64,000 nucleotides of DNA from Strongylocentrotus droebachiensis (taxonomy: Eukaryota > Echinodermata > Echinoidea > Camarodonta > Strongylocentrotidae): positions 1-64,000 of the forward strand of contig JAVYIG010004955.1 in the NCBI GenBank assembly GCA_035222895.1. Direction: 5' to 3'. Within the stretch, counting starts at the first letter, position 1. The number at the start of each line of letters is the position of its first letter. A program made the translations under genes and the position numbers. The notes beneath the pieces are model-generated. The model made no database searches, was not told the origin of the DNA, and was given only the letters and a program-made list of their open reading frames with translations. This document shows positions 1 through 12,379 of the stretch, piece after piece.

Positions 1-526
1 CTTGATAAATGTATCTGACTGATACTGTTATGACTCATTAACTCTATGAAAAACAGTTACTTCAACAAAGTCCGGCATGTAAAACTTGAAAAGGTCAATG
101 ATTCCTGAGGGGGAAAAAAATGGATTTATACAAATAATCCAAGTGCATCCACCTTAGAAGTAAACATTTATTTAATGTACTTCCTTGTTTCAATGTAGAA
201 AGCCCTCATTCTACAACATGTTGGACCAAGAGTAGGGTTGCCAAATTTGACCTGATTCAGATGAAAAGATTGGTTGATGAACAGTAGGCTGGACTCTGCT
301 GGAGTATAGACTAAAATGTATTTGTTTGGGGATTTGTTCTGCCTAGACTATGTCTCTCTGCAGGAATTCCCTCTCCAAAAATGTTTAAAAATTCTCAAGA
401 TTTTACTTTCTAGCTAGCGTGAAGCTATAGATCTTGTGGAATATTGCGTTGAAAATTTATATTATGTAAAAGATGTTATGAATCCACCCTTTCCTTTCTT
501 TTGTTCTCTTCTGATTTCATGTTCAG
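1..526 (+). other. VMA21 intron (3' part)
   Basis: AT-rich sequence without a recognisable exon. It ends in a good polypyrimidine tract (about 488-523) and the CAG acceptor used by the exon at 527. I saw no repeat or RNA gene here. Confidence 0.5.
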
Positions 527-666
527 GTATGTTCCAAGTAGCTGAACATACTGCCACACTGTACGGGGCGTTTGCAGCAATAGCAGCAGTCCATGTGATT
601 CTTGGTCTCTTCGTGTACAGTGCATTCATGGAGGAGGAGAGAGCAAGACCTGTGAAAGCTGATTAG
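527..666 (+). CDS. VMA21: VMA21 last coding exon (V-ATPase assembly factor)
   Basis: C-terminal exon of the small two-helix ER membrane protein that chaperones assembly of the V0 sector of the vacuolar H+-ATPase. A pyrimidine-rich stretch ending TTCAG precedes position 527, and the exon enters in phase 1 (the last base of the previous exon plus GT makes Gly). The 46 residues contain a hydrophobic segment, LYGAFAAIAAVHVILGLFVY, that matches the second membrane helix of the family (the human protein has AAIVAVVAVHVVLALFVY there, recalled from memory). A short acidic/basic tail follows and ends in KAD; animal proteins end in a similar charged KQD-type ER-retrieval signal. The open frame extends upstream to 436, but that part reads intron. 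Upstream exons lie outside the window or are not recognised in 1-526. Confidence 0.85.
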
Positions 667-940
667 TTTTATTTTACGTCTTTTCTATAAAAAAATAATA
701 ATGACACTAAATATACTACAGAGTCATCTATCATCAACAAGGATGCCCTGTGATTGTCATCGAAGCATCTGAGGGTGTTTTTTTTTTTTTAACTTTGCAA
801 ACATATGTTCCTTACATGAGAACAAATTGTATGGGGGACATTCAGGAATGGATTACATAGGGACACTGTATATATCTGCTGGAAGGCAATTGAGATTCAG
901 GAACTTCAGTGTTACCCCAGTAACTGCTCTTTTAGTCACA

Positions 941-1182
941 GCAAAAACAGCATCTATTTCTGTTTTGATCAACTTGATTTATTCTACTCTTAATCGTTGG
1001 ACAGCAAGGAAGCGAGAGAGGATTGTTTTTCTTCCTTGTTTTGAATAGATATATTTATAAAGCAAAAACAGCATCTATTTCTGTTTTGATCAACTTGATA
1101 TAGTCTACTCTCAATCGTTGGACAGCACGGAAATGAGAGAGGATTATTTTTCTTCCTTGTTTTGAATAAATATATTTATATT
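941..1182. repeat. Tandem duplication, 121-bp unit x2, in the VMA21 3' flank
   Basis: Positions 941-1061 and 1062-1182 are near-identical direct copies, each starting GCAAAAACAGCATCTATTTC. The second copy contains AATAAA at 1165-1170, where the first copy reads AATAGA, so the duplication may have supplied an alternative poly(A) signal for VMA21. Apart from this pair, 667-1959 shows no gene or recognisable element. Confidence 0.75.
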
Positions 1183-1961
1183 TCAAAAACAAGTAATTCT
1201 GGTTGGGTAATCCAAATGCTCAAACGGGAAAACCAACCTAAACTAAACTACTCTAAAAGAAAGGGGGGATATTAGAGAAGTAGACCTGTAACAAAATTGG
1301 ACACAAATTTAGAAAGTTATGAATTTTGGAGAGTGTTACGATACCTGTGGGCACTTTGATTTGACTGAATCGTCAGAGTCAATGTGACGAAGGTGCCAGA
1401 CAACTTTCCCATTTATTCCAGCATACAAACTGACTAAAATGTCAATTTTCAAATGTATGACTCTGGAGATTTTTATTCTTTTCAGAGAACCTTTGATAAT
1501 ATGCTACCCACAATATGCCCCAAGGGAGGAGGCGATTAGCAGAAAAACAGAATGCATTAGTATTTTTTATAAGCGCCAAATGGGAGAGTTGTCTGTGAGT
1601 ATGTCACTATTTCAGTCACGGTATTGCAATATGCGTAAGTCAAACCTTCACTATTCTGTTTCTCTTATTTTCTGCTAAAAATGAAATGAATTATTACAAA
1701 AGTTGGATTGCCCTTTAATGTGACTTTGTCTATTCAGTGAATTTGAAAATAATGTCTCCATTTTGTGCAATATGGTAGTCTCAAGTTCTTAAATTTATGT
1801 AATTTACTTAATACTCCTCTCAGTCTCTGGATTCTTGTATGTTTGTTTACGTTGATATTTTGTTTGTTAATGATTTAGAAGAGAAAAGATGGAGTGATAA
1901 GATAATCTTATATTGATGGAGAGTGGGTCATCATGATTTCTTTTCTTTCTTTTTTTCTATA

Positions 1962-2885
1962 CAGTGCGTCCCAGAAAAAACGGAACCGAGAATTATCAAT
2001 GTTTTATCATAACTATTATTAATCGACAAAAGACTTAAAGAGAAGGTTGAGTTCTGGGAAGAGGAAAAAAAAATTTGTGAGCGTTATCATTTTTATTATG
2101 CAAGTGTGGAAGAACATCAGATAAGACATGTTCCCTAAAAAGCATGGCTCTTTAAATGCCTTCATATTCTAAATATGGCATGTAACATCCTAAAAATCCG
2201 GGGTAGGATTTTTACGCCACGTGTTCGTGTAGTCCCATATACATCTTTCTGTGTACAGTGTTTGTAACTTTACCAAGACTTGGCCAAATTTCTTATCATT
2301 TTGATGATTCCAGAACCTTGCAATACACACAAATTCTTATATGCTAGATGATCAACCTTTTCTGGTCGATTCCACACCGTTTCTTTCACAATGTAATCGC
2401 ATGACCAGAACTCAACTTTCTCTTTAACTCTGTTTCGTTGATGATCAGCCATAGACGAAAGACATGGCTGATTGTCAATGAAACAGAGTTAAGTCTTTTG
2501 TCAATTCTGCTTGTTGCTACGGCAGGCAGCCAGTGAAAACGAATTCGTTTAATAAATTATGGAAGTGCAAGCATTACTTTAAACAAACAGAACTTTCTTA
2601 TTCCTTGCTCATTTTTCCTGATTGAGGTGTCATATGAAAGGGCAGAAACTGAACTTTCTGGAAAAATGCGATTTCTCTTTGAAATTCAGATACCGCCGCC
2701 AAAAGACTTTTTGGCTCGCTCTCTTCAAATTGATTCTAATCACTCATGCGTAAAATATGCATCATATGAGTTGCATCAATTGAAAGAGGAGGATCTAAGG
2801 TTTACAAATGTGTGTCATTTATTAATTATAATTGTAATTAAGTTATGATAAAACATCGATAATTCTCAGTTTCGTTTTTTCTGGC
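1962..2885. mobile_element. MITE-like non-autonomous element with inverted ends and internal hairpin
   Basis: The left end, CAGAAAAAACGGAACCGAGA at 1972-1991, is repeated in inverted orientation at 2865-2884, and the homology continues inward through ATGTTTTATCATAAC. The left end is preceded by TA and the extra bases CAGTGCGTCC, a mariner-like start that the right end has lost. Inside, 2033-2056 and 2405-2428 form a perfect inverted pair, and 2426-2490 is a hairpin with about 27-bp arms and an 11-nt loop. The segment around 2230-2420 is homologous to the core of the TTAA-flanked MITE at 60,243-60,608, so two families share sequence. No coding capacity. Confidence 0.6.
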
Positions 2886-5800
2886 CCAAGTATTCTTTAG
2901 TACTGGTAATACTCATGTAGTCATCTTTTGTCAAATAGTTTGGCCACAATATTTCTTTGATGACATCGATTTAGTCATCATTTTACCAGACGATAGTCAA
3001 GAGGACGCACTGCAGTCCTATTTCAGATTCTAGTTTCATGAATGAACCTGAAATTTCAAAAAAATTCCATTCATATCTATTAATTTGATATTCTTTTTTT
3101 CTTCTCTTTTTGGGGTGTAGATCTTCATTTGCCTTCAGGGGGGGGGGGGGCAGTGCAGATAGGTTTGGGTAAAGTGATGAAAATCTTGAGCTACTCATGT
3201 TTAAATGATTCTCGTACACATTTTGCATGTAATGTTGGCAAATATAATTTGTGGCACATCAAATCGAGAATTATTTGATTTCTAATGCGCATAATTATCT
3301 TGGAGTATATTTTCAGTTTTTCTTAATTTGTCTTTATCGTGAGTAAGATTTAATCTGTCCTTCAATATAATATTGAATCATTAAAATAGTACCTATTATG
3401 CCAGTGCTATTAAATTTGCTGTATTTTCAAAATTATTAGCATCGTTTCTTTTTTTTCCAGACAAATTTTTTAATGCAATCCTTAGATCTAAAGTAGTAAA
3501 ACTTCATTAGTTAGTTTTATAGATTCAAACTATTGTTGCACATGCAAAATAAATGTAAAATCTGTAATCTGGATCAATGCTTCAAATGTTTTGCATTGAA
3601 TGAATGCACTAACAAATGGTGCTTGTACATGTACATGTATATATTTATAATGATTGCATTCCATGTAAATAATATGTGTATAACTTTAAGCTCTGGCATT
3701 CCTAATGCCATTGTAGATATTGTTGTATGATTGCGTAACACTGAGTTGGAAAACGGTTGTGTAAAAGTGGTTCCGCTTTTCACTTACATGCATGTTTGCA
3801 CATGAAAGTCATTTGTCATTTCCTACATGTGTATCAAATACATGTAACTCATATGCATGAATACAATTATGTAAGTGACATTATATTTTCAAACAACCAG
3901 TATGGAAGCATAATACTATTGTTTTGAATGTAAACAAGTACATTTATAGTTTTAATCATTGCTTGCCATTTACACTAACTCAGATTTATGTGTATGATGT
4001 ACATGTACATTGTTCGATTTGGAAGACATTACATGTAACATGCAATAATGTCAATTACAGTACATTAAAAAGTAGCTACAAATAATGATTTGAATTGAAT
4101 TATTTTAGATTTTAAAGCTCAATTTAATTAGTTATAGATCGATATTGGTTTCAATTTGATACTTTGAAATTCCTCTCTGTATCAACAATTCTTTATTGAT
4201 ATTTCTGTGAAATTCTTGACTTCTGTTAATAATATTCAAAGAATTCATGATGAATTGAGATTCATATCCTATTGTCAGGCATTGATAGTAAGAATCTGAG
4301 ACAGTTATTTGAATTTGCAGCAAATACTGAATTTATGATACTGTAGTTTCATTTTATGTTTCAAAAGTGAGAGGATGGGGTTTCAATAATGGTTTAAATT
4401 TAATTTGTATTGATTTTTTTTTTTTTTTTTTTAAAACATGTGTCCACTTTGAATTTTGTATTATGGAAATAACATATTCATACATGAAAAGGATACATCA
4501 AACACATAACAAACACAAAGAGCATTGATTATTAATACATTTAATCTATTAGACCCCACCACCTTCCGAATTGTAAAATTTCTTTGTAAAAAAAGAGCCG
4601 GCAAGGACAGTAAATATATGCACTGCAATAGAAGGAGTTCTGTACTAATTATTACACCATTTTACAAAATCATACCACTATAATTGCACAGCATTGAGAA
4701 AAAATAGTAAACTTTCCACTTCATTTTATAGAATCAATAAACATGGAAAGGAGCATATATTATTTACTTTATTTTACATCATAAATAATTATTTCAGTAA
4801 ATTGTGTAAAACTCAACTTCCACATAACAATATCCTACCTATTTATTTCAGAAGATATGTCTAAAAACAGCTAACTCCAAACAATGTTGAAGGTATATTT
4901 TACATTGTTCATCTTAATAATATGTATGACACGAGCAAACGGACAAAATGGAGTAAGCTTTCGATTAGCATACATACAAACATTAATTTAGCCCAAATAA
5001 TGATGCCTTGATGCCTTGATGGATAGGAAATTGAGAGTGAGAAGAAACAGAGGGAGGGATGTTCAGGGAATAAAAAAGAAAGTGGAGAATGTGGATCAAA
5101 ATGGAATACAGTAGAGGAGCGGAAAGAGAAGGAAGCATCGAAATGATAAGGGTAGTTCGGGTATGCAAATGGGAGGAATAGAGATGGAGAGAGAGAGAGG
5201 AGGGGGTCACTTAACTTTTGAGTCGCATCACCCCCCCCCCCCCCCCCAAGCCAAAGCCATATTGCCTTCGACACCACGTTCACGGTGTCAGTGGATAGCA
5301 ACATAATAGAGCTTGATGCTAATTCGCAGGCACGTAGCCAGAGTTCGATGTGTTTTTTTTAGGGGGGGGGGCACATATACATGTAATCGATCGAGGTAAA
5401 AAAAAAAGGGGTCTAAAAAAGTTCAACCGATCTTGGACATTTTAGGGGGGCACGTGCCTGCTAATTCGGGCAAACTAACAGCAAATAATATACCACCATG
5501 CCCACACGATCTGTCCGATAAACTTCGTATCAGAGGATCAGCCTCTCTGAGTAATGTTTCACGCAACAGCGCCACCTTCGTCAGATGGTCACTCAAGCAA
5601 TGGTGTTTTTCAAGAAGAAGAAAAAGGGTTAAAATTGTTAACATGTTGAAAATGTATTATGTTGAAACTATATCATTGTTCGTCCAAATACCAGGAACCT
5701 ATATAATTATGTATATATATGTGATGAGGCGACTGTGGCCTATTATTAATATCAACATAATTTGGAGCAGCAAATTTTGCATTTTGACATCACCGTATTC

Positions 5801-6359
5801 GGGCAAGTACCATCAACTCAGTTAGGGGGTATATTTGTAATTTTGTATATCCTACCTGTTATATTCTCATGACGAAAAATAATATTGCCACTATAATGAA
5901 GTATCTCTTTTTCCTTTGTCGCTTACCTGAAAAATATTGAATTTGGTAAGCCTATATTTGGGCAAATATTAACCCCTCCCCGGGTAAAATTATGCTTGTA
6001 CGCCTATGCTACACCCCAGCCCATAAAAATAAAAAATACGTATTTCTAGTTCTGTACCCTTGTCCGCCTCACGGTAAGGCATATCCTGTGGAAAATATCT
6101 CACTGTGTTGGTTTAAAAAAATGTTCTGAGGGTTTTCATCTCCGTCTTTACAATTCAAATAATATTTGGTTCTGAATTTGTGCCATGAATTTGAATTGTG
6201 AATAGTATCCTACCTTTAAATTACAATAAATTGTTAAGGAGGCAACAGAAATCACTTTTTTTAAATCACAAACTCATGATAAAAAAAGAGGTTACATCAC
6301 ATCACAAATTTTCACTCTTGAAAATCAACTACCGCACCATTAGAAGACCTGCACAACCA
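2886..6359. other. Intergenic, no gene recognised
   Basis: AT-rich spacer between two convergent genes. It contains homopolymer runs (G at 3139-3151, T at 4417-4431, C at 5231-5247, G at 5353-5362) and a short G-run repeat fragment near 5325-5460 of the type that ends in GTAGCCAG. Open frames here (for example 4909-5304 and 5433-5825) have no family resemblance, no splice context and run through low-complexity sequence. I see nothing else. Confidence 0.5.
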
Positions 6360-8570
6360 TCACCATTCCTTACGATCTAAAAAGTTTGCAAACTGATCAA
6401 GATTCAAAGCGGCTGGTTCCGTCTTTCGTCTCAAATGCCTCATCCCTTTAGCTATAGAACTTTCGGACGCCCCTCCGGCTTTCGGTACATGGATCTTAGG
6501 CAATCTTAACCTATCACTGGGTGGCTCTATCAGCTTGCTTCCGTCATCTTCGGGCGGTATCAGCGAAAATTTCTTAGAGGACATCCCAGAAAACCCTTTT
6601 TGTTTGTTTCTCAACGCCACCTCCGCTAATGGGTCCTTGATCATGGCTCGGAGGTCGATCTCCTCCTGATCATCCTCCTCACTCGCCTCGGCATCATTTG
6701 ACGGTGCTGGGCGCTCTGGCGTTAACGCAGTAGGTGCAACAACGTTAGAAACGAAAACGGCAGAAGCTGTCTTTCGGACGACTGTGTATGCATTCGAATC
6801 GCTGTCGGCATCATTGTGGTCTTCGTTGCTCTTCTTGCTTGAGGATTCGCAGAGGATATCCTGACACCGAAGACACAGTGAGCACTTGTGACACCAGCCT
6901 TCGAGACCGATGAGGGCGTCGTCGGCCAGACAGATGGCGTGCCTACATCGCCAACAGCTTGTCCTGAAAAGGGCAGTATCTGTATTCGAAATTAAGAAGG
7001 CGACATAAGTTATATTATCTTCAATAAGAAAACCTACTCCTAAGTTGAAGAGGACTAGTTTTGGACAGTAAGAAAATAATATCAGTAGGCCTAATAATGA
7101 AGACCGATGGCATGTGCCCCAAGAGCAAAAAAAGAGAGGGAGAGAGAGAAAAAAAAGGAGAAGAGAACTCTTAGATAAATAGAAAGGGTTAGAGGGAGAC
7201 AGAAAAGAAGACAGTTGAAACTCTCATTCAACCTTCCTCATTATGCACGCCTTATCGGTGAACTTGTTAATTCGAATTTCATTTATCGAATAAGACCGGT
7301 GTGCCCCGCCTCCTCCCCGCTCCACGATGTCAATGCCATGCCAATGTGTGTATCCACTCTAGTCTAAGCCACTAAATGATTGGAAACCTTGATGATTTTT
7401 CTTTCTGAAAAATGTAGAATGCAAGTAAATCATTAAGATCTTTAATAGGCCTATACTCAAGAACACTAATCTCATCTTACGTTTTTCATGAGGTTTCTCA
7501 TAAATGAAGAATCTTCCAACATCCTTGTAGCAGACTCCCTTCCCCAGAACATTGGTAAAGCAACACAACTGCGTCCCCCTGATGATACCGTAGACGTTGT
7601 GGTGAAGGTACTTCTTATCCATGGCTAATTCCGTGATCGTCACTTTTTCCAGTTGGATCGACGTCGGACCTTTAGTCCGCTCGACGAAGTACGATCTGAT
7701 GGCATCGGCGCTCGTGTTTTGCATTCCGTAGAATTTATGTTCATGAAGTAGAAAACTTTCACTGATGTGCTCGGGAACAGCCACAATCTTCCCGTACCGC
7801 CCGTAGTTGAAAAAGACCTATCATGCATGAGAAACAATGATTCATGTGAATAAATAAGATCAATGAATCCAAATTTTTCATTCTGAGAAGAAACGACCAA
7901 ACAAACGAAAAATGCCGCCTATAATTTCGTGCAAGACGACCTCATAGACTTGAAAAATCGACCTAAGGCAATTTAAAGATGACCATCACCTTTTTGGAAT
8001 GTGTAAACATTTATAATGAAATGTTTTGCAATTCGTATATCAATGGGATATGGTGGAGTATGGAAATTGCCCAACATGGCTATTTCTCGAAAGTTGTGCA
8101 ATACGGTGTTGTGCATGCTTGTAGTAACTTTGTCAATAAAATGTACAGAGAATTGAACTACATTATTATCAAAAAGCATTGTCCCCATGGATGATAATAT
8201 TGTTTGATATTTTCACATTTAGAATAGAACATTTGACTTGATTTGATTTTTTTTTGCGAAAATTAATTACAGAAAAAACCTTGGCATCGGTTGGCTAAGG
8301 CCCTAAAATTGTAATAAAAATTACCTGGAGAGCTTGAGGGTCTCGGTCAATACGGTAGATCCCGTCGACGGGTGCGTGAACGTCATCGATTCCCTGGTCG
8401 AGAAGCTGGGCAAAGAACAACGAACGAAGTTTCTCGATGCTGGCCCTCGTCGTCTCCAGCATGGTGCCACCGACATTGAACTTCACCCATTCATCGCCAT
8501 CGACCACGTATTCGGCCGGGAGTCGGACCGACTCGGCTGGCAACTCCTTGATCGATGCAAATGACGACAT
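6360..8570 (-). CDS. KCTD-like BTB/POZ (T1-type) protein with C-terminal Cys cluster, three coding exons
   Basis: Coding exons on the minus strand are 8570-8325, 7817-7481 and 6979-6360. They join in frame (phase 0, then phase 1) to give 400 residues. The start at 8570 is the first ATG after an in-frame TGA supplied by the upstream exon, and has A at -3. Residues about 25-115 are a T1/BTB domain: VKFNVGGTMLETT near the start, then YRIDRDPQALQ at the first junction and HEHKFYGM near the end, as in KCTD proteins. These form oligomers and often serve as CUL3 adaptors. The middle region (VTITELAMDK and following) is like KCTD C-terminal domains. After about residue 197 comes a cluster of eight Cys, CWRC then about 17 residues then CHKC-SLC-LRC, spaced like the first finger and start of the second in a LIM domain, followed by an acidic linker and a basic tail. 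An E3-adaptor role is inferred from the family, not shown. Confidence 0.75.
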
Positions 8571-9227
8571 CGTCGCATCGAATGTCTCTGTTTTTTCAGG
8601 GCGTGGTATGATATTCACGCCATCGAGGTAGTCTGTAACCAATAATTAAGAAATAAGAGATTATAGTTATAATGTAACCGGTTAATAAACTAATTAGGAA
8701 AGTCGACATTTTCATAAACTCTCCAGATTATATTCAGAAGGATTGGAGGGTTCAGGAAACATTCTATGCCGTATATTGAGAATGGGGCTAGGAAAATCCT
8801 ACAATTTAGAAATTGCACTTTTAACTCTGATATTAATTTATGAAGCAGAACAAGTCAGCAATATTTCGATTCTGATTTCAGTTTTATCAGTATCTCATCC
8901 ATATCCCTCTGTCCGAGTCAGTCAACGCATTCAATTTGTTTCCTGACAATTGTCTATGAACGTTACAATCCAGATTAGCATGACACGTTTTTTAATTATA
9001 CATTTTCTCCACACCAATTTACGCCTTTACGCTTTCCTTGGCAAAACATTTATTTCTAATGTTCAGCTGATAATGATAATCCTCAACTTAAACATGTTTT
9101 GTTTTATGATAGGTCTAATCCTTTCGAATAACGCAGTAATTTTTTAACAAAAAGGACACATGGTGAATAATGACAAATTAATGTTTATTTGCCTTTTTTG
9201 ATGGACAGTAAATTATTTTTCCTTACC
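8571..9227 (-). other. 5' UTR and first intron of the KCTD-like gene
   Basis: Exon 2 begins at 8632 after a TTACAG acceptor, so 8632-8571 is 5' UTR. A strong donor (ATG|GTAAGG) ends a probable non-coding first exon at 9227; spliced together, the joined frame carries TGA before the ATG at 8570. The 5' limit of that exon and the promoter were not identified. The open frames at 8743-9147 (+) lie in this intron and look accidental. Confidence 0.5.
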
Positions 9228-10439
9228 ATTTGCTTTAGATCAGCTGAGCTCCTTATTGTCCTACGCCGATAAAAGGACCCTTTGAATATCCTTTTACGAC
9301 GAATATCTTGCCTTTCACTCTCCAAATCAGAAGATAATATATAACTTCTCCGTTGTCTTCAAATTACTTCGGGGACGTCCATATTATCCGATCAAGCTCC
9401 ATGCACAATAACACCAAGCCGATGCTGCAACAACAAAAGTACAATACTTTCACTTTCACGATCACTGTTTCGCGGATTCCAGTACTCCCGGATTCTATCC
9501 CGAGATAATACCATCAAGATTCACTCTTCCCGAGGTCAGCAGTAAAGAAACCATGACTTAATCCATGGTAGTACTTCATCTTGATTATCTTGAGAAAAAA
9601 GAAACAAGATGATAATGATGACGATGCACCAATTAAACTCATTAGTTTAATACTAAGTCAATGCGCATCTCTATAGTATGTACATGATTATGACTGTCTT
9701 GATATTTCTGCGGCCTTCCCCGTGCGACAAAACACAACGGAAACCACACCAAATCGATATTGTTTAGTATAAGAAGGAAAATAGGTGCACGTATATGCAA
9801 ATGGGACCCAAAGAGATCAGAAATCGATTTTGGTCTGGTGTGCGCCATTGTTAGTATTTCTGACCGGCCTTGCTCGGTGAGGCGTTTGAGTGAGCCAACA
9901 GGCCCAGGAACGTCCGTGACTGTTTTTTCTGATTTATCAAAATATCATGTTCCCAACTGAAATCTAGAGACAAAAAAGGGTGTAAGTGGCGTTGTTACAG
10001 GGGGGCAAGGGGCACGTGTCTTCCAATTAATCGTAATTAATGACCTTGTTAATTTCACCGAGTAAGAGCGATCGATGGCCCCTCAACATGGGGAGTGTTT
10101 CACAAAGCCTATTTTTGATGACAATTGACAATAATCAGTGACGAATCTGCTGATAACCAATCAGATGCAAGGATTTCATAAGCTTATAACAAGAAGTGTC
10201 ATTTGTCACTAATGACAAGTTTTGTGAAGGAGGGGGGCCCAAATTTGAAATCATGATTAATTGCGATCGAGCCAAAAAGTGTTACGTAATGGTTAGTGGC
10301 ATAATGAGCAAATACGTTTGAGGGGGGGGCAGAACAAAATCCGCATCACCACCACCACTCTTACATGCAGGCAGGCCCCGCTGAACGTTTTTCAAAGTGG
10401 GTGGGGGGGGGGCTAAAGTATTTACGATCAGGTAGAACC
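9228..10439. other. Upstream flank of the KCTD-like gene, no gene recognised
   Basis: Presumed promoter side of the minus-strand KCTD-like gene, with no clear TATA box. From about 9,985 (GTGGCGTTGTTACAGGGGGGC) the sequence becomes G-rich and leads into the minisatellite; a similar start occurs at 56,690-56,740 before the other copy of that minisatellite. Confidence 0.4.
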
Positions 10440-11060
10440 TAGCATAAATTGGCGTGGGGTCTAGAGGCAAATCCCCGGCGGGGGTCAAGAGGCGGAGCTC
10501 CCGGAAGCTCAGGGGGTATGGACATTCATTACGGTCAGATGAGCATATTTTAATACCTTATTAATGACACTGGCAGGTCACTAATTGGCGAGGGTACAAA
10601 GGGTTGAGCCCCAGAAAACTCAAGGATTTTTGGTATTTTATAATGGTCAGATAAGCATTCAGGGACACGCCTTAGGTTCCCTGGTGGAGTCGAGGGAGTG
10701 GAGCCCCCGAAAGTTCAGGGGTTTTAGGCATACAATTACCGTCATATGAGCATCCAGGGGGCCCCCTTAGGGCTGTAGGTGGGGTCCAGGGGGAAGAGCC
10801 CCCGGAAGCTCAGGGGTTTTAGGCATTTAATCACGGTCAGATGAGCATATTTTGATACCTTATTAATGACACTGGGAAGTCACTGATTGGCGTGGGGTCC
10901 AGGGGGCTGAGCCCAAGGAAACTCAGGAATTTGAGGCATACAATAACCGTCAGATCAGCATCCAGGGCCCACCTTAGGGCCCTTCATTGGGTCCAGGGAG
11001 CAGAGCTCCCGTAAGCTCAGGGATTATAGGCATTTAATTTCATTATTTTGTGAGACTGGC
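10440..11060. repeat. Minisatellite, about 105-150 bp units
   Basis: At least five tandem units share the order: GGCGTGGGGTCCAGGGGG, a gcGGAGCCCCCGGAAG-type block, CTCAGGGGTTTTAGGCATTTAAT, then ACGGTCAGATGAGCAT. Some units also carry a TTATTAATGACACTGGCAGGTCACTA segment. The same family recurs at 56,930-57,500. Unit divergence is moderate. No coding potential. Confidence 0.8.
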
Positions 11061-12100
11061 AGGTCACTATTTTTTCGTTCTTTCTTTATATTTCTCTTTA
11101 ATATACTATTTTTTAAGTGGGAGGGGGGGGGTCGAGCCCCAAGCCCCGCCGTTTCGCAGGCCCTGACATGTAGGCCTCTAGATAAGCATATTTCTTGCCT
11201 GACTGTATATTTGGGAATTTATCATTTTCCAACAAACGCATACGAAAGTTATGAAAAATTCTGAAAAAATTAACTCATTTCACAACGATTGTAAATCACT
11301 GAAATCGAATTAGAAATAAACCACGGTTCCCCCCCCCCCCCCCCCCAATTAGTACACCAGTGGTGTCCAGTGGCGTATCTGGCGCTTGGTCTCGTTTGAG
11401 GGGGGGGGGGGGTGAGAGGGGCGCAAAAGCATCTTTTTTTCCCCTTTCTTTCCTCTTTCCCTTTCCCTCCCTTCCTTCTTTCCCTTTTAAGTTTGTTGGG
11501 GGAGGCACGGGCATCCCCCTGATCCACACGATAATGGCTTGATTTTAAACTGCTACTGATCTCTCCTTATTTTCACCCGTTTCTTTTCTCCTTCCTCTCT
11601 TTTGTTCCCTTTTAGCTCTCTTTTTCCCTTTTTATTCTTTCTCTCTTCATTTTTGGCGAGGGGGGAGGGGTGGCAAGGGCCTTTTGCCTCCCCCCGATCA
11701 ACAAATTGTTGGCGAGAAAATTGCAATTGATACCCCCCCCCCTTCTTTCCTTTCTTCTTCCTCTTTTTTGCTTCCCTGTATCTCCATTTTTCCTTTTTTC
11801 TTTCCCTTTCCTCCTTTCTCTCTTTTTTGGGAGGAGGGGGGAGGCAACAGCCGCAGAGACAAGGCCCTTTCGCCCCGCCCCCCGATCTCTTTAATTTCCC
11901 CCTTTCTTTTCTTCTTTCTCTTCCTTCTTTCCTTTCTCTCCTCTTTCCCTTTCCCTTCTTATCCTTCTCTCTCTCTCTCTCTCTTTCTCTCTCTTGTTTT
12001 TTTTTAGGTGGGGGTGGGGCAAGGTCCCCCTCGACCCCCCTGGATGCGCGCCAGACTCTGTCCTGCTATAATATATAGGAGCACACCATCCTCTTTATAG
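11061..12100. repeat. Pyrimidine-rich, G-run-rich low-complexity region
   Basis: Long CT/TTC tracts (11,430-11,500, 11,560-11,650, 11,740-11,830, 11,890-12,000) alternate with G-rich blocks reading like GGGGAGGCAAGGCCCTTTCGCC. The same arrangement follows the minisatellite at 57,500-57,870, so it is part of one larger repeated unit. The block at about 11,370 starts CAGTGGCGTATCTGG, like the end of the short hAT-type elements at 12,502 and 53,909. Open frames here encode only Ser/Phe/Pro low-complexity peptide and are not genes. Confidence 0.65.
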
Positions 12101-12379
12101 TAATTCTTTTTCCCTGGATGGACACGCGCTATGGTCATTGTGGAAGGATATCATGATGACGAAGTTTCTTTGGACTTTTCCACTTCATGCACGGATATTT
12201 GAGCACCACCTGCGCACCCATAATTATAGAGGTCTTATTGGTGTCAGGAATGCAACCGTTATTTATAATAATAATATGTGCGCTCGTCTGAAAATTGGAT
12301 TGGAAAGTCTTGAAAGCATAACAGTGAAGAAGAAAAAAAAATCGCTCCCAGGTATCAACAGATAAACCGTGAGAATCAT

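Noticed and set aside
436-526. Upstream extension of the VMA21 frame
   Set aside because: Includes the intron polypyrimidine tract and acceptor; the family similarity starts only at 527.
5433-5825. 130-codon plus-strand frame
   Set aside because: No similarity, hydrophobic AT-rich translation, no splice or promoter context.
12138-12365. 75-codon plus-strand frame
   Set aside because: No domain; probably upstream debris of the non-LTR relic or chance.
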